Shown piece after piece: positions 6,248 to 14,646 of a stretch of DNA of 21,496 bases (position 1 is the first letter of the stretch; each line of letters starts with the position of its first letter). Origin of the DNA: JBJXFY01 sp046155815 (lineage in GTDB: Bacteria; Verrucomicrobiota; Verrucomicrobiia; Limisphaerales; CAIMTB01). A model generated the notes under the pieces. That model was not told the DNA's origin. It worked only from the letters and a program-made list of their open reading frames with translations, and ran no database searches. The stretch spans positions 1 to 21,496 of the forward strand of contig JBJXFY010000115.1 of NCBI GenBank assembly GCA_046155815.1. The letters run 5' to 3'. Position numbers and translations under genes: made by a program.

Positions 6248-8812
6248 ATGTTGAGCCGCGGCGGCGGCCCGGCCGCAGGTTGGCGTCCGATGTTTTCGGG
6301 CACGACCACGTTGTCGGAACCGCTGCCGGTCACGGACCGCGCGGCGGCGCCCGCCCGCGTGGCCTGCCAGCACTGCGGCACCCCGTGCCCGCCGCCCGCC
6401 CCGGAAGGCCCGGCCTTCTGCTGCGCCGGGTGCCGGATGGTCTTCGAACTGCTTCAGGACAACGGCCTGGGGCAGTTCTACGCGCTCCACCAGGCGCCGG
6501 GCCGGCGGGTGGAACGACATCCGGAGGCCGGGCGCTTTGACTACCTGGACGATCCCACGGTGCGCGACCGTCTCGTGGACTTCACGGACGGGCGGACGAC
6601 GCGGGTCACCTTCCACCTGCCGGCGATCCATTGCGTGGCCTGCGTGTGGCTGCTGGAGAACCTGTTCCGGCTGCATCCCGGGATCGGCCGCACACGGGTG
6701 GACTTCACCCGGCGCGAGGCGGCCGTCGAGTTCGCGGACGACCGGCTGAAGCTCTCCGAGGTCGCGGCGTTGCTGGACTCGATCGGCTACCCGCCGGACC
6801 TGCGGCTGGCGCACCTGGACGGGCGCGGGCGGCGGCCGGTGCCGCGGCGGCTGTGGCTGCAGGTGGGCGTGGCGGGCTTCGTGTTCGGCAATACGATGCT
6901 CTTCAGCCTGCCGCAGTACTTCGGCCTCGACGCGCTGGATGGCCCGGCGTTCCGGCGGCTCTTCGGCGCGATGAGCCTGCTCCTGTCGCTGCCGGTGCTG
7001 CTCTACAGCGCGGGCGACTACTGGCGCAGCACCTGGCTGAGCTTCCGCCGTCGGCGCATGACGATGGACGTGCCCATCGCGCTCGGCATCGCCGCCATCT
7101 TCCTGCAGAGCACGTGGGAGGTGCTGTCCGGCACCGGGGAAGGCTACTTCGACACGCTGGCCGGGCTGCTGTTCTTCCTCCTGTGCGGCCGCGTGTTCCA
7201 GCAGCGCACCTATGACCGGCTGGCGTTTGACCGGGACTACCGTGACTTCTTCCCGCTGGCGGTGCAGCGCGTCGGGCCGGACGGCCGGGCGGAGCGGGTG
7301 GCCCTGGCGCAGCTCGGCGTGGGCGACCGGCTGCGCCTCCAGCATGGCGATCTCGTGCCGGCCGACGCGCGCCTGGAAACCGGCGAGGCGGTGATGGACT
7401 ACAGCTTCGTCACCGGCGAGGCGGAGCCCGTGGTGCCGGCCTGCGGCGCCCGGCTGCACGCCGGCGGCCGGCAGCTGGGCGGGCTGGTGGAGGTCACCAC
7501 GCTCAAACCCGTGTCCCAGGGCTACCTGACGTCGCTGTGGAACCAGGATGCCTTCCGCAAGCAGCGGGACGACACCTTCAACACGCTGACCAACCACTAC
7601 AGCCGCCGTTTCACCTGGCTGGTGCTGGGCATCGCGCTGGCGGCGGGCGCCTTCTGGGCGACGTCCGGCCAGACGGGCCGCGCGCTCCACTCCTTCACCG
7701 GCGTGCTGATCGTGGCCTGCCCGTGCGCGCTGGCGCTGGCCGCGCCCTTCACGCTCGGCGCCGCGCAGCGCCTGCTGGCCCGCCGCGGCGTCTTCCTCCG
7801 CAACGGCGAGGTGGTCGAGTCCCTCGCCCGCGTGGATGCGGTGGTCTTCGACAAGACCGGCACCCTCACCGCGCCGCACACGGCCGAGGTGGTGTTCCAC
7901 GGCGCGCCGTTGGACGGGGCGGAGCGGGCCGTCGTCGCCGCGGTGGCGGGCGCGTCGAGCCACCCGCTGGCGCGGGGCATCGCGGCCGACCTCGGGGAGA
8001 ATCCCCCGGTGGCGGTGGACAACTTCGCCGAGCGGGCCGGCCGCGGGCTGGCGGCCACGGTCGGGTGCCGCCGGGTCGTCCTCGGCTCGGCGGCGTGGCT
8101 GCGGGAACACGGCTCCTCCGCCGGCGACGAGACCCGCGCGGGGGCGGCGGCCGGGCTGGTGCATCTGGCGCTGGACGGAACCTGGCGCGGGGCGTTTGCC
8201 GTGCGGGCCGGCCTGCGTCCGCGGACCGAGCGGCTGGTGGAGGAACTGCCGCCCGGCGTGACCGCCGACCTGCTCAGCGGCGACCAGCCGCGGGAGCGGG
8301 AGCGCTTCGCCGCGCTGTTCGGCCCGGCGGCCGACCTGCGCTTCGGCTGCAGCCCGCTGGAGAAGCTGGAACGCATCCGCGGGCTCCAGCAGGGCGGCCG
8401 CACCGTGATGATGGTGGGTGACGGCCTGAACGACGCCGGGGCGCTCCGGCAGGCGGACGTGGGCGTGGCCGTGGTCGAGGAGGTGGGCGCGTTCTCGCCC
8501 GCCAGCGACGTGATCCTCGACGCGCGGCAGGTGCCGCAGACGCCCGCCCTGCTGCGGTTCGCCCGGCAGGCGGCCGGCGTGGTGCGGGCGGGCTTCGTGG
8601 TCTCCGCGCTGTACAACGTGATCGGCCTCTCCTTTGCGGTGACCGGCCGGCTGTCCCCGGTGGTCTGCGCGATCCTGATGCCGGTGAGCTCGGTGACGGT
8701 GGTGGCCTTCGCCACCGGGCTGACCGGCTGGTTGGCACGGCGCTCGCCGCTGGCGCCGCTGCCGATGACAAACGCGGACCAGTCTCCGCCAACCGACGTG
8801 TCGCGGCCATGA
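6248..8812 (+). CDS. ccoI: Copper-exporting P1B-type ATPase for cbb3 oxidase assembly (CcoI/FixI)
   Basis: This 854-residue protein begins with the CcoI-specific zinc-ribbon-like segment (CQHCGTPC about 40-47, FCCAGC 58-62) and then a heavy-metal-associated domain with HCVAC at 128-132. The transmembrane core carries the CPC copper-transport motif at 491-493. The actuator loop has VTGEAEP (about 388-394), the phosphorylation motif DKTGT is at 535-539, an SSHPLA nucleotide-binding motif follows, and GDGLND lies near residue 725. CcoI moves copper across the inner membrane for insertion at the CuB site of cbb3 oxidase. Length fits the family. Two ATG codons are possible (6248 and 6290); both precede the Cys-rich motif and neither has a strong ribosome binding site, so the start is uncertain by 14 codons. 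The stop overlaps the ccoS start (ATGA), and gene order confirms the assignment. Confidence 0.95.
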   Translation: MLSRGGGPAAGWRPMFSGTTTLSEPLPVTDRAAAPARVACQHCGTPCPPPAPEGPAFCCAGCRMVFELLQDNGLGQFYALHQAPGRRVERHPEAGRFDYLDDPTVRDRLVDFTDGRTTRVTFHLPAIHCVACVWLLENLFRLHPGIGRTRVDFTRREAAVEFADDRLKLSEVAALLDSIGYPPDLRLAHLDGRGRRPVPRRLWLQVGVAGFVFGNTMLFSLPQYFGLDALDGPAFRRLFGAMSLLLSLPVLLYSAGDYWRSTWLSFRRRRMTMDVPIALGIAAIFLQSTWEVLSGTGEGYFDTLAGLLFFLLCGRVFQQRTYDRLAFDRDYRDFFPLAVQRVGPDGRAERVALAQLGVGDRLRLQHGDLVPADARLETGEAVMDYSFVTGEAEPVVPACGARLHAGGRQLGGLVEVTTLKPVSQGYLTSLWNQDAFRKQRDDTFNTLTNHYSRRFTWLVLGIALAAGAFWATSGQTGRALHSFTGVLIVACPCALALAAPFTLGAAQRLLARRGVFLRNGEVVESLARVDAVVFDKTGTLTAPHTAEVVFHGAPLDGAERAVVAAVAGASSHPLARGIAADLGENPPVAVDNFAERAGRGLAATVGCRRVVLGSAAWLREHGSSAGDETRAGAAAGLVHLALDGTWRGAFAVRAGLRPRTERLVEELPPGVTADLLSGDQPRERERFAALFGPAADLRFGCSPLEKLERIRGLQQGGRTVMMVGDGLNDAGALRQADVGVAVVEEVGAFSPASDVILDARQVPQTPALLRFARQAAGVVRAGFVVSALYNVIGLSFAVTGRLSPVVCAILMPVSSVTVVAFATGLTGWLARRSPLAPLPMTNADQSPPTDVSRP

Positions 8813-9006
8813 GCGTCATCCTTATCCTGATCCCGTTGAGCCTGCTCGTCGCGGGCGGCTTCCTCGGGGCCTTCGTCTGGGCCGTCCGCCGGGGCCAGTT
8901 CGAGGACACCGGCACGCCGCCCCTGCGGATGCTGGCGGACGACGAGGGCACGCCGCGACCGACGCCGCCAACGACCCGTTCTTCCCGAAGCACGCATGAA
9001 CATTGA
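8809..9006 (+). CDS. ccoS: cbb3 oxidase maturation protein CcoS
   Basis: A 65-residue membrane protein with one N-terminal transmembrane helix (residues 2-25) followed by the CcoS signature, here GQFEDTGTPPLRML at about 29-42 (the family usually reads GQFDDLEGPAxRIL). CcoS is needed for insertion of haem and copper into the catalytic subunit. The start overlaps the ccoI stop by 4 bases, and the 3' end overlaps ccoNO by 11 bases, so translation is coupled. The C-terminal tail beyond the motif is Thr/Pro/Ser-rich and is not conserved in the family. Size, topology and context all agree. Confidence 0.9.
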   Translation: MSVILILIPLSLLVAGGFLGAFVWAVRRGQFEDTGTPPLRMLADDEGTPRPTPPTTRSSRSTHEH

Positions 9007-11146
9007 AACGTTCCGCTACGACAACCGCATCGTCCGCGCCTTCGCGGTCGCGACGATCATCTGGGGCCTGGTCGGCTTCGTCGCCGGGCTGCTGGCCGCG
9101 GTGCAGCTCTTCTGGCCGGAGGCCAACCTGAACCTGGCCTACACGACCTTTGGCCGGCTGCGGCCGCTGCACACGAACGCCGTGATCTTCGCCTTCGTGG
9201 GCAACGGCATGTTCATGGGCATCTACTACTCGCTCCAGCGCCTCTGCAAGGCGCGCATGTGGAGCGACCGCCTCAGCTGGGTGAACTTCTGGGGCTGGAA
9301 CGGCATCATCGTGGCCGCCGCCATCACGCTGCCGCTCGGGCTCACCACCTCGAAGGAGTACGCGGAGCTGGAATGGCCGATCGACATCGCCATCGCGGTG
9401 GTCTGGGTGGCCTTCTGCATCAACCTCTTCGGCACCATCCTCAAGCGGCGCGAGAAGCACCTCTACGTGGCGATCTGGTTCTACATCGCCACCGCCATCA
9501 CCATCGCGGTGCTGCACATCGGCAACTCGCTCGCCGTGCCGGCGGGCTGGTTCAAGAGCTACTCGGTGTATGCCGGCGTGCAGGACGCGCTCATGCAGTG
9601 GTGGTACGGCCACAACGCCGTCGCTTTTTTCCTCACCACGCCCTACCTCGGCCTGATGTACTACTTCCTGCCGAAGGCGGCGAACCGGCCCATCTTCAGC
9701 TACCGGTTGTCCATCATCCATTTCTGGGCGCTCATCTTCCTCTACATCTGGGCCGGTCCGCACCACCTGCTCTACACCGCGCTGCCGGACTGGGCGCAGT
9801 CCCTCGGCATGGTGTTCAGCGTGATGCTGGTGGCCCCCTCGTGGGGCGGCATGATCAACGGCCTGCTCACGCTCCGCGGCGCCTGGGACAAGGTGCGCCA
9901 GGAGCCGATGCTCAAGTTCATGGTGGTGGCCCTCACGGCCTACGGCATGGCCACCCTCGAGGGCCCCCTGCTCTCCATCAAGGCGGTCAACTCACTCTCG
10001 CACTACACGGACTGGACCATCGCCCACGTCCATACCGGCGCGCTCGGCTGGAACGGCTTCTTCACCTTCTCGATGCTCTATTGGCTCTTCCCGCGCCTCT
10101 ACAACACGAGGCTGTACTCGGTGAAGCTGGCCAACTGGCATTTCTGGCTCGGGCTGCTGGGCATCATGTTCTACGCCATCCCGATGTACTGGGCCGGAGT
10201 GACCCAGGGGCTGATGTGGAAGGAGTTCACGCCGGAGGGCTTCCTGCGCTACCCGAACTTCCTCGAGACCGTCCTGCAGCTCATCCCCATGTACCGGCTG
10301 CGCGCGGTGGGCGGCACCCTCTACATCATCGGCTCCGCCATCGGCGCCTACAACCTCTACAAGACGGCAAAGTCCGGGAAGTTCGTCCCCGAGGTCGAGG
10401 TGCAGGCCCCGGCCCCCGTGAGGGGGGCCGCTTCGCCCTCGAAGCGCGGCCATCGCTGGCTCGAGTCCAAGCCCGTCCTGTTCTCCCTCTTCACCGCTGT
10501 GGCCATCCTCGTCGGCGGACTGGTCGAGGTCATCCCGATGTACCTCATCCGGTCGAACGTCCCGACCATCGCCTCGGTGAAGCCCTACACGGCGCTCGAG
10601 GTGCTCGGGCGCGACATCTACATCCGCGAGGGCTGCGTGGGCTGCCACTCGCAGATGATCCGCCCCTTCCGCTCCGAGACGGAGCGCTACGGCGACTACT
10701 CGAAGTCCGGTGAGTTCATCTTCGACCATCCCTTCCTCTGGGGCTCGAAGCGCACCGGGCCGGACCTGCACCGCATCGGCGGCAAGTATCCCGACGCGTG
10801 GCACTTCAACCACATGGAGAACCCGCGCTCGACGTCGCCCGGCTCCATCATGCCCCCCTATCCGTGGCTGCTCGACCGGAAGCTGGACACCAACTCGCTG
10901 CCCGCCCGCCTCAAGGCACTGCGGCGGGTCGGCGTGCCCTATCCCGCCGGTTTCGAGCACGGTCCCGCCCAGGCGGAGCTGGCCGCGCAGGCCGCACGCG
11001 TCCTCGCGAACCTCGCGCAGGGTTCCATCAGCAACCATCCGCCCGACACCGAGATCCTCGCGTTGATCGCCTACATGCAGCGGCTCGGCACCGACGCGAA
11101 GACCCCCGGCACGGCCTCCCCGGCCGTGGCCGGCCTCCAACCCTGA
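8996..11146 (+). CDS. ccoNO: cbb3 cytochrome c oxidase fused subunit I/II (CcoN-CcoO)
   Basis: The 716-residue protein joins catalytic CcoN (about 1-465) to the mono-haem cytochrome CcoO (about 490-716), where most bacteria have two genes. In the CcoN half the haem and copper ligands are visible: H59 (RPLHTNAVIF), H206 (YGHNAV), H256/H257 (GPHHLLYTALPDW) and H344/H346 (HVHTGALGWNG). Y250 in FLYIWAG matches the position of the tyrosine known to be cross-linked to the CuB histidine in cbb3 enzymes. A charged Ala/Pro linker (about 465-490) leads to a membrane helix (about 493-516). CcoO follows, with CVGCH at 547-551 and axial methionine M619 in GSIMPP. The enzyme reduces oxygen with high affinity and pumps protons. 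The fusion is continuous, with no stop or frame change. It is encoded between ccoS (11-bp overlap) and ccoQ (12-bp gap). Confidence 0.97.
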   Translation: MNIETFRYDNRIVRAFAVATIIWGLVGFVAGLLAAVQLFWPEANLNLAYTTFGRLRPLHTNAVIFAFVGNGMFMGIYYSLQRLCKARMWSDRLSWVNFWGWNGIIVAAAITLPLGLTTSKEYAELEWPIDIAIAVVWVAFCINLFGTILKRREKHLYVAIWFYIATAITIAVLHIGNSLAVPAGWFKSYSVYAGVQDALMQWWYGHNAVAFFLTTPYLGLMYYFLPKAANRPIFSYRLSIIHFWALIFLYIWAGPHHLLYTALPDWAQSLGMVFSVMLVAPSWGGMINGLLTLRGAWDKVRQEPMLKFMVVALTAYGMATLEGPLLSIKAVNSLSHYTDWTIAHVHTGALGWNGFFTFSMLYWLFPRLYNTRLYSVKLANWHFWLGLLGIMFYAIPMYWAGVTQGLMWKEFTPEGFLRYPNFLETVLQLIPMYRLRAVGGTLYIIGSAIGAYNLYKTAKSGKFVPEVEVQAPAPVRGAASPSKRGHRWLESKPVLFSLFTAVAILVGGLVEVIPMYLIRSNVPTIASVKPYTALEVLGRDIYIREGCVGCHSQMIRPFRSETERYGDYSKSGEFIFDHPFLWGSKRTGPDLHRIGGKYPDAWHFNHMENPRSTSPGSIMPPYPWLLDRKLDTNSLPARLKALRRVGVPYPAGFEHGPAQAELAAQAARVLANLAQGSISNHPPDTEILALIAYMQRLGTDAKTPGTASPAVAGLQP

Positions 11147-11158
11147 ACCCGCCCCGAC

Positions 11159-11350
11159 ATGATCAAGGACGTCCTGCGCGACATTGGCGGCATCGGCCTC
11201 TACGGCGCGGTGTCCGTCTGCCTGTTCTTCCTCGTCTTCACGGCGGCGGTGGTCCGCACGCTCGCCATGCGCCGCCAGGCGGCGGACGAGGCTGGCCGCC
11301 TGCCGCTGGCGGACGAAACTTCCCTGCCCGAGGAGACCTCCCATGAATGA
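11159..11350 (+). CDS. ccoQ: cbb3 oxidase small subunit CcoQ-like
   Basis: A 63-residue protein with a single transmembrane helix (about residues 12-35, GLYGAVSVCLFFLVFTAAVV) and an acidic, soluble C-terminus. Sequence conservation in CcoQ is weak, so the call depends on size, topology and position between ccoNO and ccoP. CcoQ stabilises the oxidase complex in other bacteria. The stop overlaps the ccoP ATG by 8 bases (11343-11350), pointing to coupled translation. Confidence 0.8.
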   Translation: MIKDVLRDIGGIGLYGAVSVCLFFLVFTAAVVRTLAMRRQAADEAGRLPLADETSLPEETSHE

Positions 11351-11924
11351 CCCCAAGGAACCCCTGCTGCTCGACCACGAGTACGACGGCATCCAGGAGC
11401 TGGACAACAACCTGCCCCGCTGGTGGGTGTGGCTCTTCTACCTGACCATCGCCTTCTCGGCCGGCTACCTTCTCTACTACCATGTCTTCCGCATGGGCGA
11501 CCTCCAGGTCGCGGCGTTCCAGAAGGAGTTTGAGCAGGGCGAGGCGCTCAAGCAGTCCTTCCAGGCCAAGTTCGAGGCGCAGGTCGAGGCGCTCGTGCCG
11601 CTCGGAGACCCGGAGTCGCTCAGCCGCGGCCGCCTGAGCTTCATCACCTACTGCGCGCCGTGCCACCGCGAGGATGGCGGGGGCCTCGTCGGACCCAACC
11701 TGACGGACGACTACTGGAGCCACGGCAGCAACTACGTGGACACCGTGAAAATCCTCCTGAACGGCGTGCCCGACAAAGGCATGCTGGCATGGCGTGGCGT
11801 GCTCCAGCCCGCCGAGATCACCGCCGTGGCCAGCCACATCTACACCCTCCGCGGCTCCAACCCGCCGAACCCGAAGCCTCGCGAGGACCAGGCGCCGGCT
11901 GCCGGTCCGAATGAATTCGAGTGA
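11343..11924 (+). CDS. ccoP: cbb3 oxidase subunit III, single-haem CcoP
   Basis: The 193-residue protein starts with the CcoP N-terminal region: HEYDGIQELDNNLPRWW at about 12-28, then one transmembrane helix (about 29-46). A charged, probably coiled segment (about 55-85) follows. A single cytochrome c domain carries CAPCH at 104-108 and a likely axial Met at 147 (KGMLAW). Proteobacterial CcoP is about 300 residues and has two haem c domains; only one is present here, with no degenerate second site. CcoP passes electrons from soluble cytochrome c to CcoO. The shorter form is consistent with what I recall for Bacteroidota/Verrucomicrobiota oxidases. The ATG at 11343 is chosen because it begins the conserved motif region and overlaps ccoQ; longer in-frame starts lie inside ccoQ. 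Confidence 0.93.
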   Translation: MNDPKEPLLLDHEYDGIQELDNNLPRWWVWLFYLTIAFSAGYLLYYHVFRMGDLQVAAFQKEFEQGEALKQSFQAKFEAQVEALVPLGDPESLSRGRLSFITYCAPCHREDGGGLVGPNLTDDYWSHGSNYVDTVKILLNGVPDKGMLAWRGVLQPAEITAVASHIYTLRGSNPPNPKPREDQAPAAGPNEFE

Positions 11925-11947
11925 GTTTGCGTGAGTCAGGATGCGCC

Positions 11948-13414
11948 ATGAAGCCAGCCGCCGAAAATGATCCCCCGCCGGCGCCCGCCTTTCACGAGGC
12001 GGCGCGCGAGGTGAACTGGGAGGATTTCCGCGAGCACCTGGCCACGGCGGACAAGGAGGGGAACCGGAAATGGATCTACGCCCACCGCCCCGCGGGCCGC
12101 TGGTACCGCTGGCGCACGTGGATGTCGTGGGTGCTGATCGGGATCATGTTCGCCGGCCCGTTCATCCGGATCGGCGGCAACCCGCTGCTCATGTTCAACA
12201 TCGTGGAGCGGCGCTTCTCCATCCTCGGGCAGCTGTTCTGGCCGGAGGACACGATCATCTTCGCGGTGGCCATGCTGATCTTCTTCGCCGGCATCATGGT
12301 CTTCACCACCGCCTTCGGCCGGCTCTGGTGCGGGTGGACCTGTCCGCAGACCGTCATGATGGAAATGGTCTTCCGGAAGCTGGAGTACCTCATCGAGGGG
12401 GACGCGCCGGCGCAGAAGTCCCGCGACGCGGGGCCGTGGAACTGGGACCGGATCTGGCGCAAGACGGTCAAGCACGGGGTTTTCCTCGGCCTCTCCTTCG
12501 TCATCGGCAACACGCTGCTCGCCTACATCGTCGGCAGCGACCGGCTCCTCGAGATCATCACCGACCCGCCGCGGGAGCACCTTGTGGGGCTGGCCTTCAT
12601 GGCGCTCTTCACGATGCTGTTCTACGGCATCTTCGTGCGGTTCCGCGAGCAGGCGTGCACCTTCATCTGCCCCTACGGCCGCTTCCAGTCGGCGCTGCTG
12701 GACGAGAACAGCCTGATCGTGGCCTACGACCACAAGCGCGGCGAGCAGCGCGCGCCGTGGAAGCGCGAGCAGCCGCTGGCGGAACGGAAGGCCGCGGGCC
12801 ACGGCGACTGCGTGGGGTGCCGGCGCTGCGTCGTGGTCTGCCCCACGGGCATCGACATCCGCGACGGCCTCCAGATGGAGTGCGTGAACTGCACCGCCTG
12901 CATGGACGCCTGCGACACGGTGATGGACAAGGTGGGCCGCCCGCGCGGGCTGATCCGCTACGCCTCGCTCAACGGCATCGAGCACGGGCAACCGCAGCGC
13001 TTCACCGCGCGCATGAAGCTCTACGCCGCCGTCCTGGCCGCGCTGATCGGGCTGTTCCTCATCCTCGTCTTCACGCGCTCCGACGTGGAGACGATCTTCC
13101 TCCGCGCGCGCGGCGCCCTCTTCCAGCAGACCCCCGAGGGCCGCATCAGCAACCTCTATACGGTCAAGGTCGTGAACAAGACCATGCGCGACCTGCCGAT
13201 CCGGTTCCAGGTGGAGAACCTCCCCGCCCGCGTGGCCGTGATGGGCGCGACCAACTTCACCGTGGCTGGAGGCAAACTGGCCGAAACCTCGGTGCTCGTG
13301 GAACTCGCGCCCGACCAGCTCGCCGGCACAACCACGCCGCTGAAGGTCGGCGTCTATTCCGGGGACCGCCGCATCGAGACCGTGAAGACCGCCTTTGTCG
13401 GTCCCCGCCGCTGA
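11948..13414 (+). CDS. ccoG: cbb3 oxidase accessory ferredoxin CcoG (FixG/RdxA)
   Basis: The 488-residue membrane protein has about five to six transmembrane helices and three Cys-rich iron-sulfur regions: CGWTCP at 128-132, CTFICPYGRF at 237-246, and a double 4Fe-4S ferredoxin segment. The last has C288, C291, C294 and C298 (DCVGCRRCVVVCP), then C312, C315, C318 and C322 (ECVNCTACMDAC). A C-terminal Ig-like FixG domain follows a membrane helix at about 357-375. CcoG is thought to reduce copper for delivery to CuB during assembly. I start at the ATG 11948, preceded by AGGA at a good distance, and not at the GTG at 11921, which overlaps the ccoP stop and adds nine non-family residues. Order after ccoP is the usual one. 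Confidence 0.95.
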   Translation: MKPAAENDPPPAPAFHEAAREVNWEDFREHLATADKEGNRKWIYAHRPAGRWYRWRTWMSWVLIGIMFAGPFIRIGGNPLLMFNIVERRFSILGQLFWPEDTIIFAVAMLIFFAGIMVFTTAFGRLWCGWTCPQTVMMEMVFRKLEYLIEGDAPAQKSRDAGPWNWDRIWRKTVKHGVFLGLSFVIGNTLLAYIVGSDRLLEIITDPPREHLVGLAFMALFTMLFYGIFVRFREQACTFICPYGRFQSALLDENSLIVAYDHKRGEQRAPWKREQPLAERKAAGHGDCVGCRRCVVVCPTGIDIRDGLQMECVNCTACMDACDTVMDKVGRPRGLIRYASLNGIEHGQPQRFTARMKLYAAVLAALIGLFLILVFTRSDVETIFLRARGALFQQTPEGRISNLYTVKVVNKTMRDLPIRFQVENLPARVAVMGATNFTVAGGKLAETSVLVELAPDQLAGTTTPLKVGVYSGDRRIETVKTAFVGPRR

Positions 13415-13418
13415 AGCC

Positions 13419-13916
13419 ATGAACTCGCCCACCGCTCCCGCCACCACGCCTTCCTGGAACCCCTGGCCGTGGGCCATCACCGGCTTCCTCGGTTTCTTTG
13501 TCCTGCTGGTGGTCGGCTTCGGCATCTTCGCCGCCCGGCTCCGCTTCGACCTCGTACGGCCGGATTACTACGAGGCCGAGCTCCAGCACGATGCGCGCCA
13601 CGCCGGCCACGGCCGCGCGATGGCGCTCGCCACCGCCCCGATCGTGGCGCTCGATGACGCCGGTCGGCTGAGCCTCCAGTTGCCCCCCGCCCACGCCGGT
13701 ACCCTTTCCGCCGCCACCCTCCGACTCTACCGACCCGCCGATGCCCGCCTCGACCATGAACTCGCCCTCCATCCCGACCCAACCGGCCGCCAGCGGCTCG
13801 ACGCCACCCTGGCCCCCGGCCTCTGGCGCGCCCGCCTCGCGTGGACCCATGCCGGCGCAGACTACCTCCACGAGGAAGTGCTCGTCGTGCCGGGAGTGCC
13901 GGTGCCGGCACGCTGA
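13419..13916 (+). CDS. ccoH: cbb3 oxidase assembly protein CcoH (FixH-like)
   Basis: The 165-residue protein has a single transmembrane helix (about 18-38) directly followed by the FixH signature LVRPDYYEAEL at about 45-55. A periplasmic beta-rich region then ends in a strand with DYLHEEVLVVPG. CcoH is found with CcoN in assembled oxidase and is needed for stable complex formation. The ATG lies 4 bp after the ccoG stop, and the short Ser/Thr/Pro N-terminus is typical. Other in-frame start codons upstream lie within ccoG. Position and motif are both characteristic. Confidence 0.88.
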   Translation: MNSPTAPATTPSWNPWPWAITGFLGFFVLLVVGFGIFAARLRFDLVRPDYYEAELQHDARHAGHGRAMALATAPIVALDDAGRLSLQLPPAHAGTLSAATLRLYRPADARLDHELALHPDPTGRQRLDATLAPGLWRARLAWTHAGADYLHEEVLVVPGVPVPAR

Positions 13917-13942
13917 CGCGCCGGGCCACCGCTGAACCCGCC

Positions 13943-14626
13943 ATGCTCTGGACGGCCCTCCTCCTCGGCCTCGCTGGCAGCGTGCACTGCGCGGGCATGT
14001 GCGGGCCGCTGGCGCTCGCCCTGCCGGCGGGCGGGGGCGGGCGGGCGCGGTTCGTGGCGGGCCGGCTGGCCTACAACGGGGGACGCCTGGTCACCTACGG
14101 CGCGCTCGGGGGGGCGCTGGGGCTGGCGGGAGGTTCGCTGGCGCTGGCCGGGGTGCAGCGCGGCGTGTCCGTCGCCGCGGGCCTTCTGTTGATCGCGGGC
14201 GTCTGGCTGCTGCCGCGCGCCGGCGGGGCGGCGGTGCCGGCGTTGCGTGTGGTGGGCTGGCTCAAGCGATCGCTGGCCGGCCTGCTGCGGCGGCCCGGCC
14301 TGCCCTCGCTCGGCCTCCTTGGCCTGCTGAACGGCCTGCTGCCCTGCGGTCTCGTCTACGCGGCGGGCGCGGCCTCCCTCGCGGCCGGAGGCGCCGGTGC
14401 GGGCGCGCTCTACATGGTGGTCTTCGGCCTCGGCACGGTGCCCATGATGCTGGCGCTGGGCCTCGGCGGACGGGCCATTCCCGTGGCGTGGCGCCTGCGC
14501 CTGACGGCGGCCGTGCCGGCCGTGGTGGGCGTCGTGGGAGGACTGCTGGTGCTCCGGGGCCTCGCTCTCGGGATCCCCTGGCTCAGCCCGGCCGCGTCGG
14601 GCGCCTGCCCGCACTGCCTGCCCTGA
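13943..14626 (+). CDS. DsbD_2/SafE-type membrane protein linked to cbb3 oxidase
   Basis: The 227-residue product has about six transmembrane helices. It opens with the family's GSVHCAGMCGP motif (residues 12-22, with C16 and C20), and a mid-sequence helix carries GLLPCGLVY. This layout is that of the DsbD_2 (PF13386) family, often annotated as 'sulfite exporter TauE/SafE' or urease-accessory-like. Members are commonly found at the end of cco operons, where they are thought to support metal or redox steps in oxidase assembly; the exact role is not established. There is a 26-bp gap after ccoH. It is the last gene of the operon and converges with the PocR/AraC gene at 14647, only 20 bp away, with no hairpin seen in the gap. 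Confidence 0.85.
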   Translation: MLWTALLLGLAGSVHCAGMCGPLALALPAGGGGRARFVAGRLAYNGGRLVTYGALGGALGLAGGSLALAGVQRGVSVAAGLLLIAGVWLLPRAGGAAVPALRVVGWLKRSLAGLLRRPGLPSLGLLGLLNGLLPCGLVYAAGAASLAAGGAGAGALYMVVFGLGTVPMMLALGLGGRAIPVAWRLRLTAAVPAVVGVVGGLLVLRGLALGIPWLSPAASGACPHCLP

Positions 14627-14646
14627 CCGCACCCCCGATGCAGCAC

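Noticed and set aside
6041..8164. Upstream extension of the DUF481 frame
   Set aside because: It is antisense to ccoI and lacks protein-like features; the signal peptide starts at 6040.
11921..11947. GTG start for ccoG overlapping the ccoP stop
   Set aside because: The ATG at 11948 has an AGGA element at a suitable distance, and the extra nine residues are not family-like.
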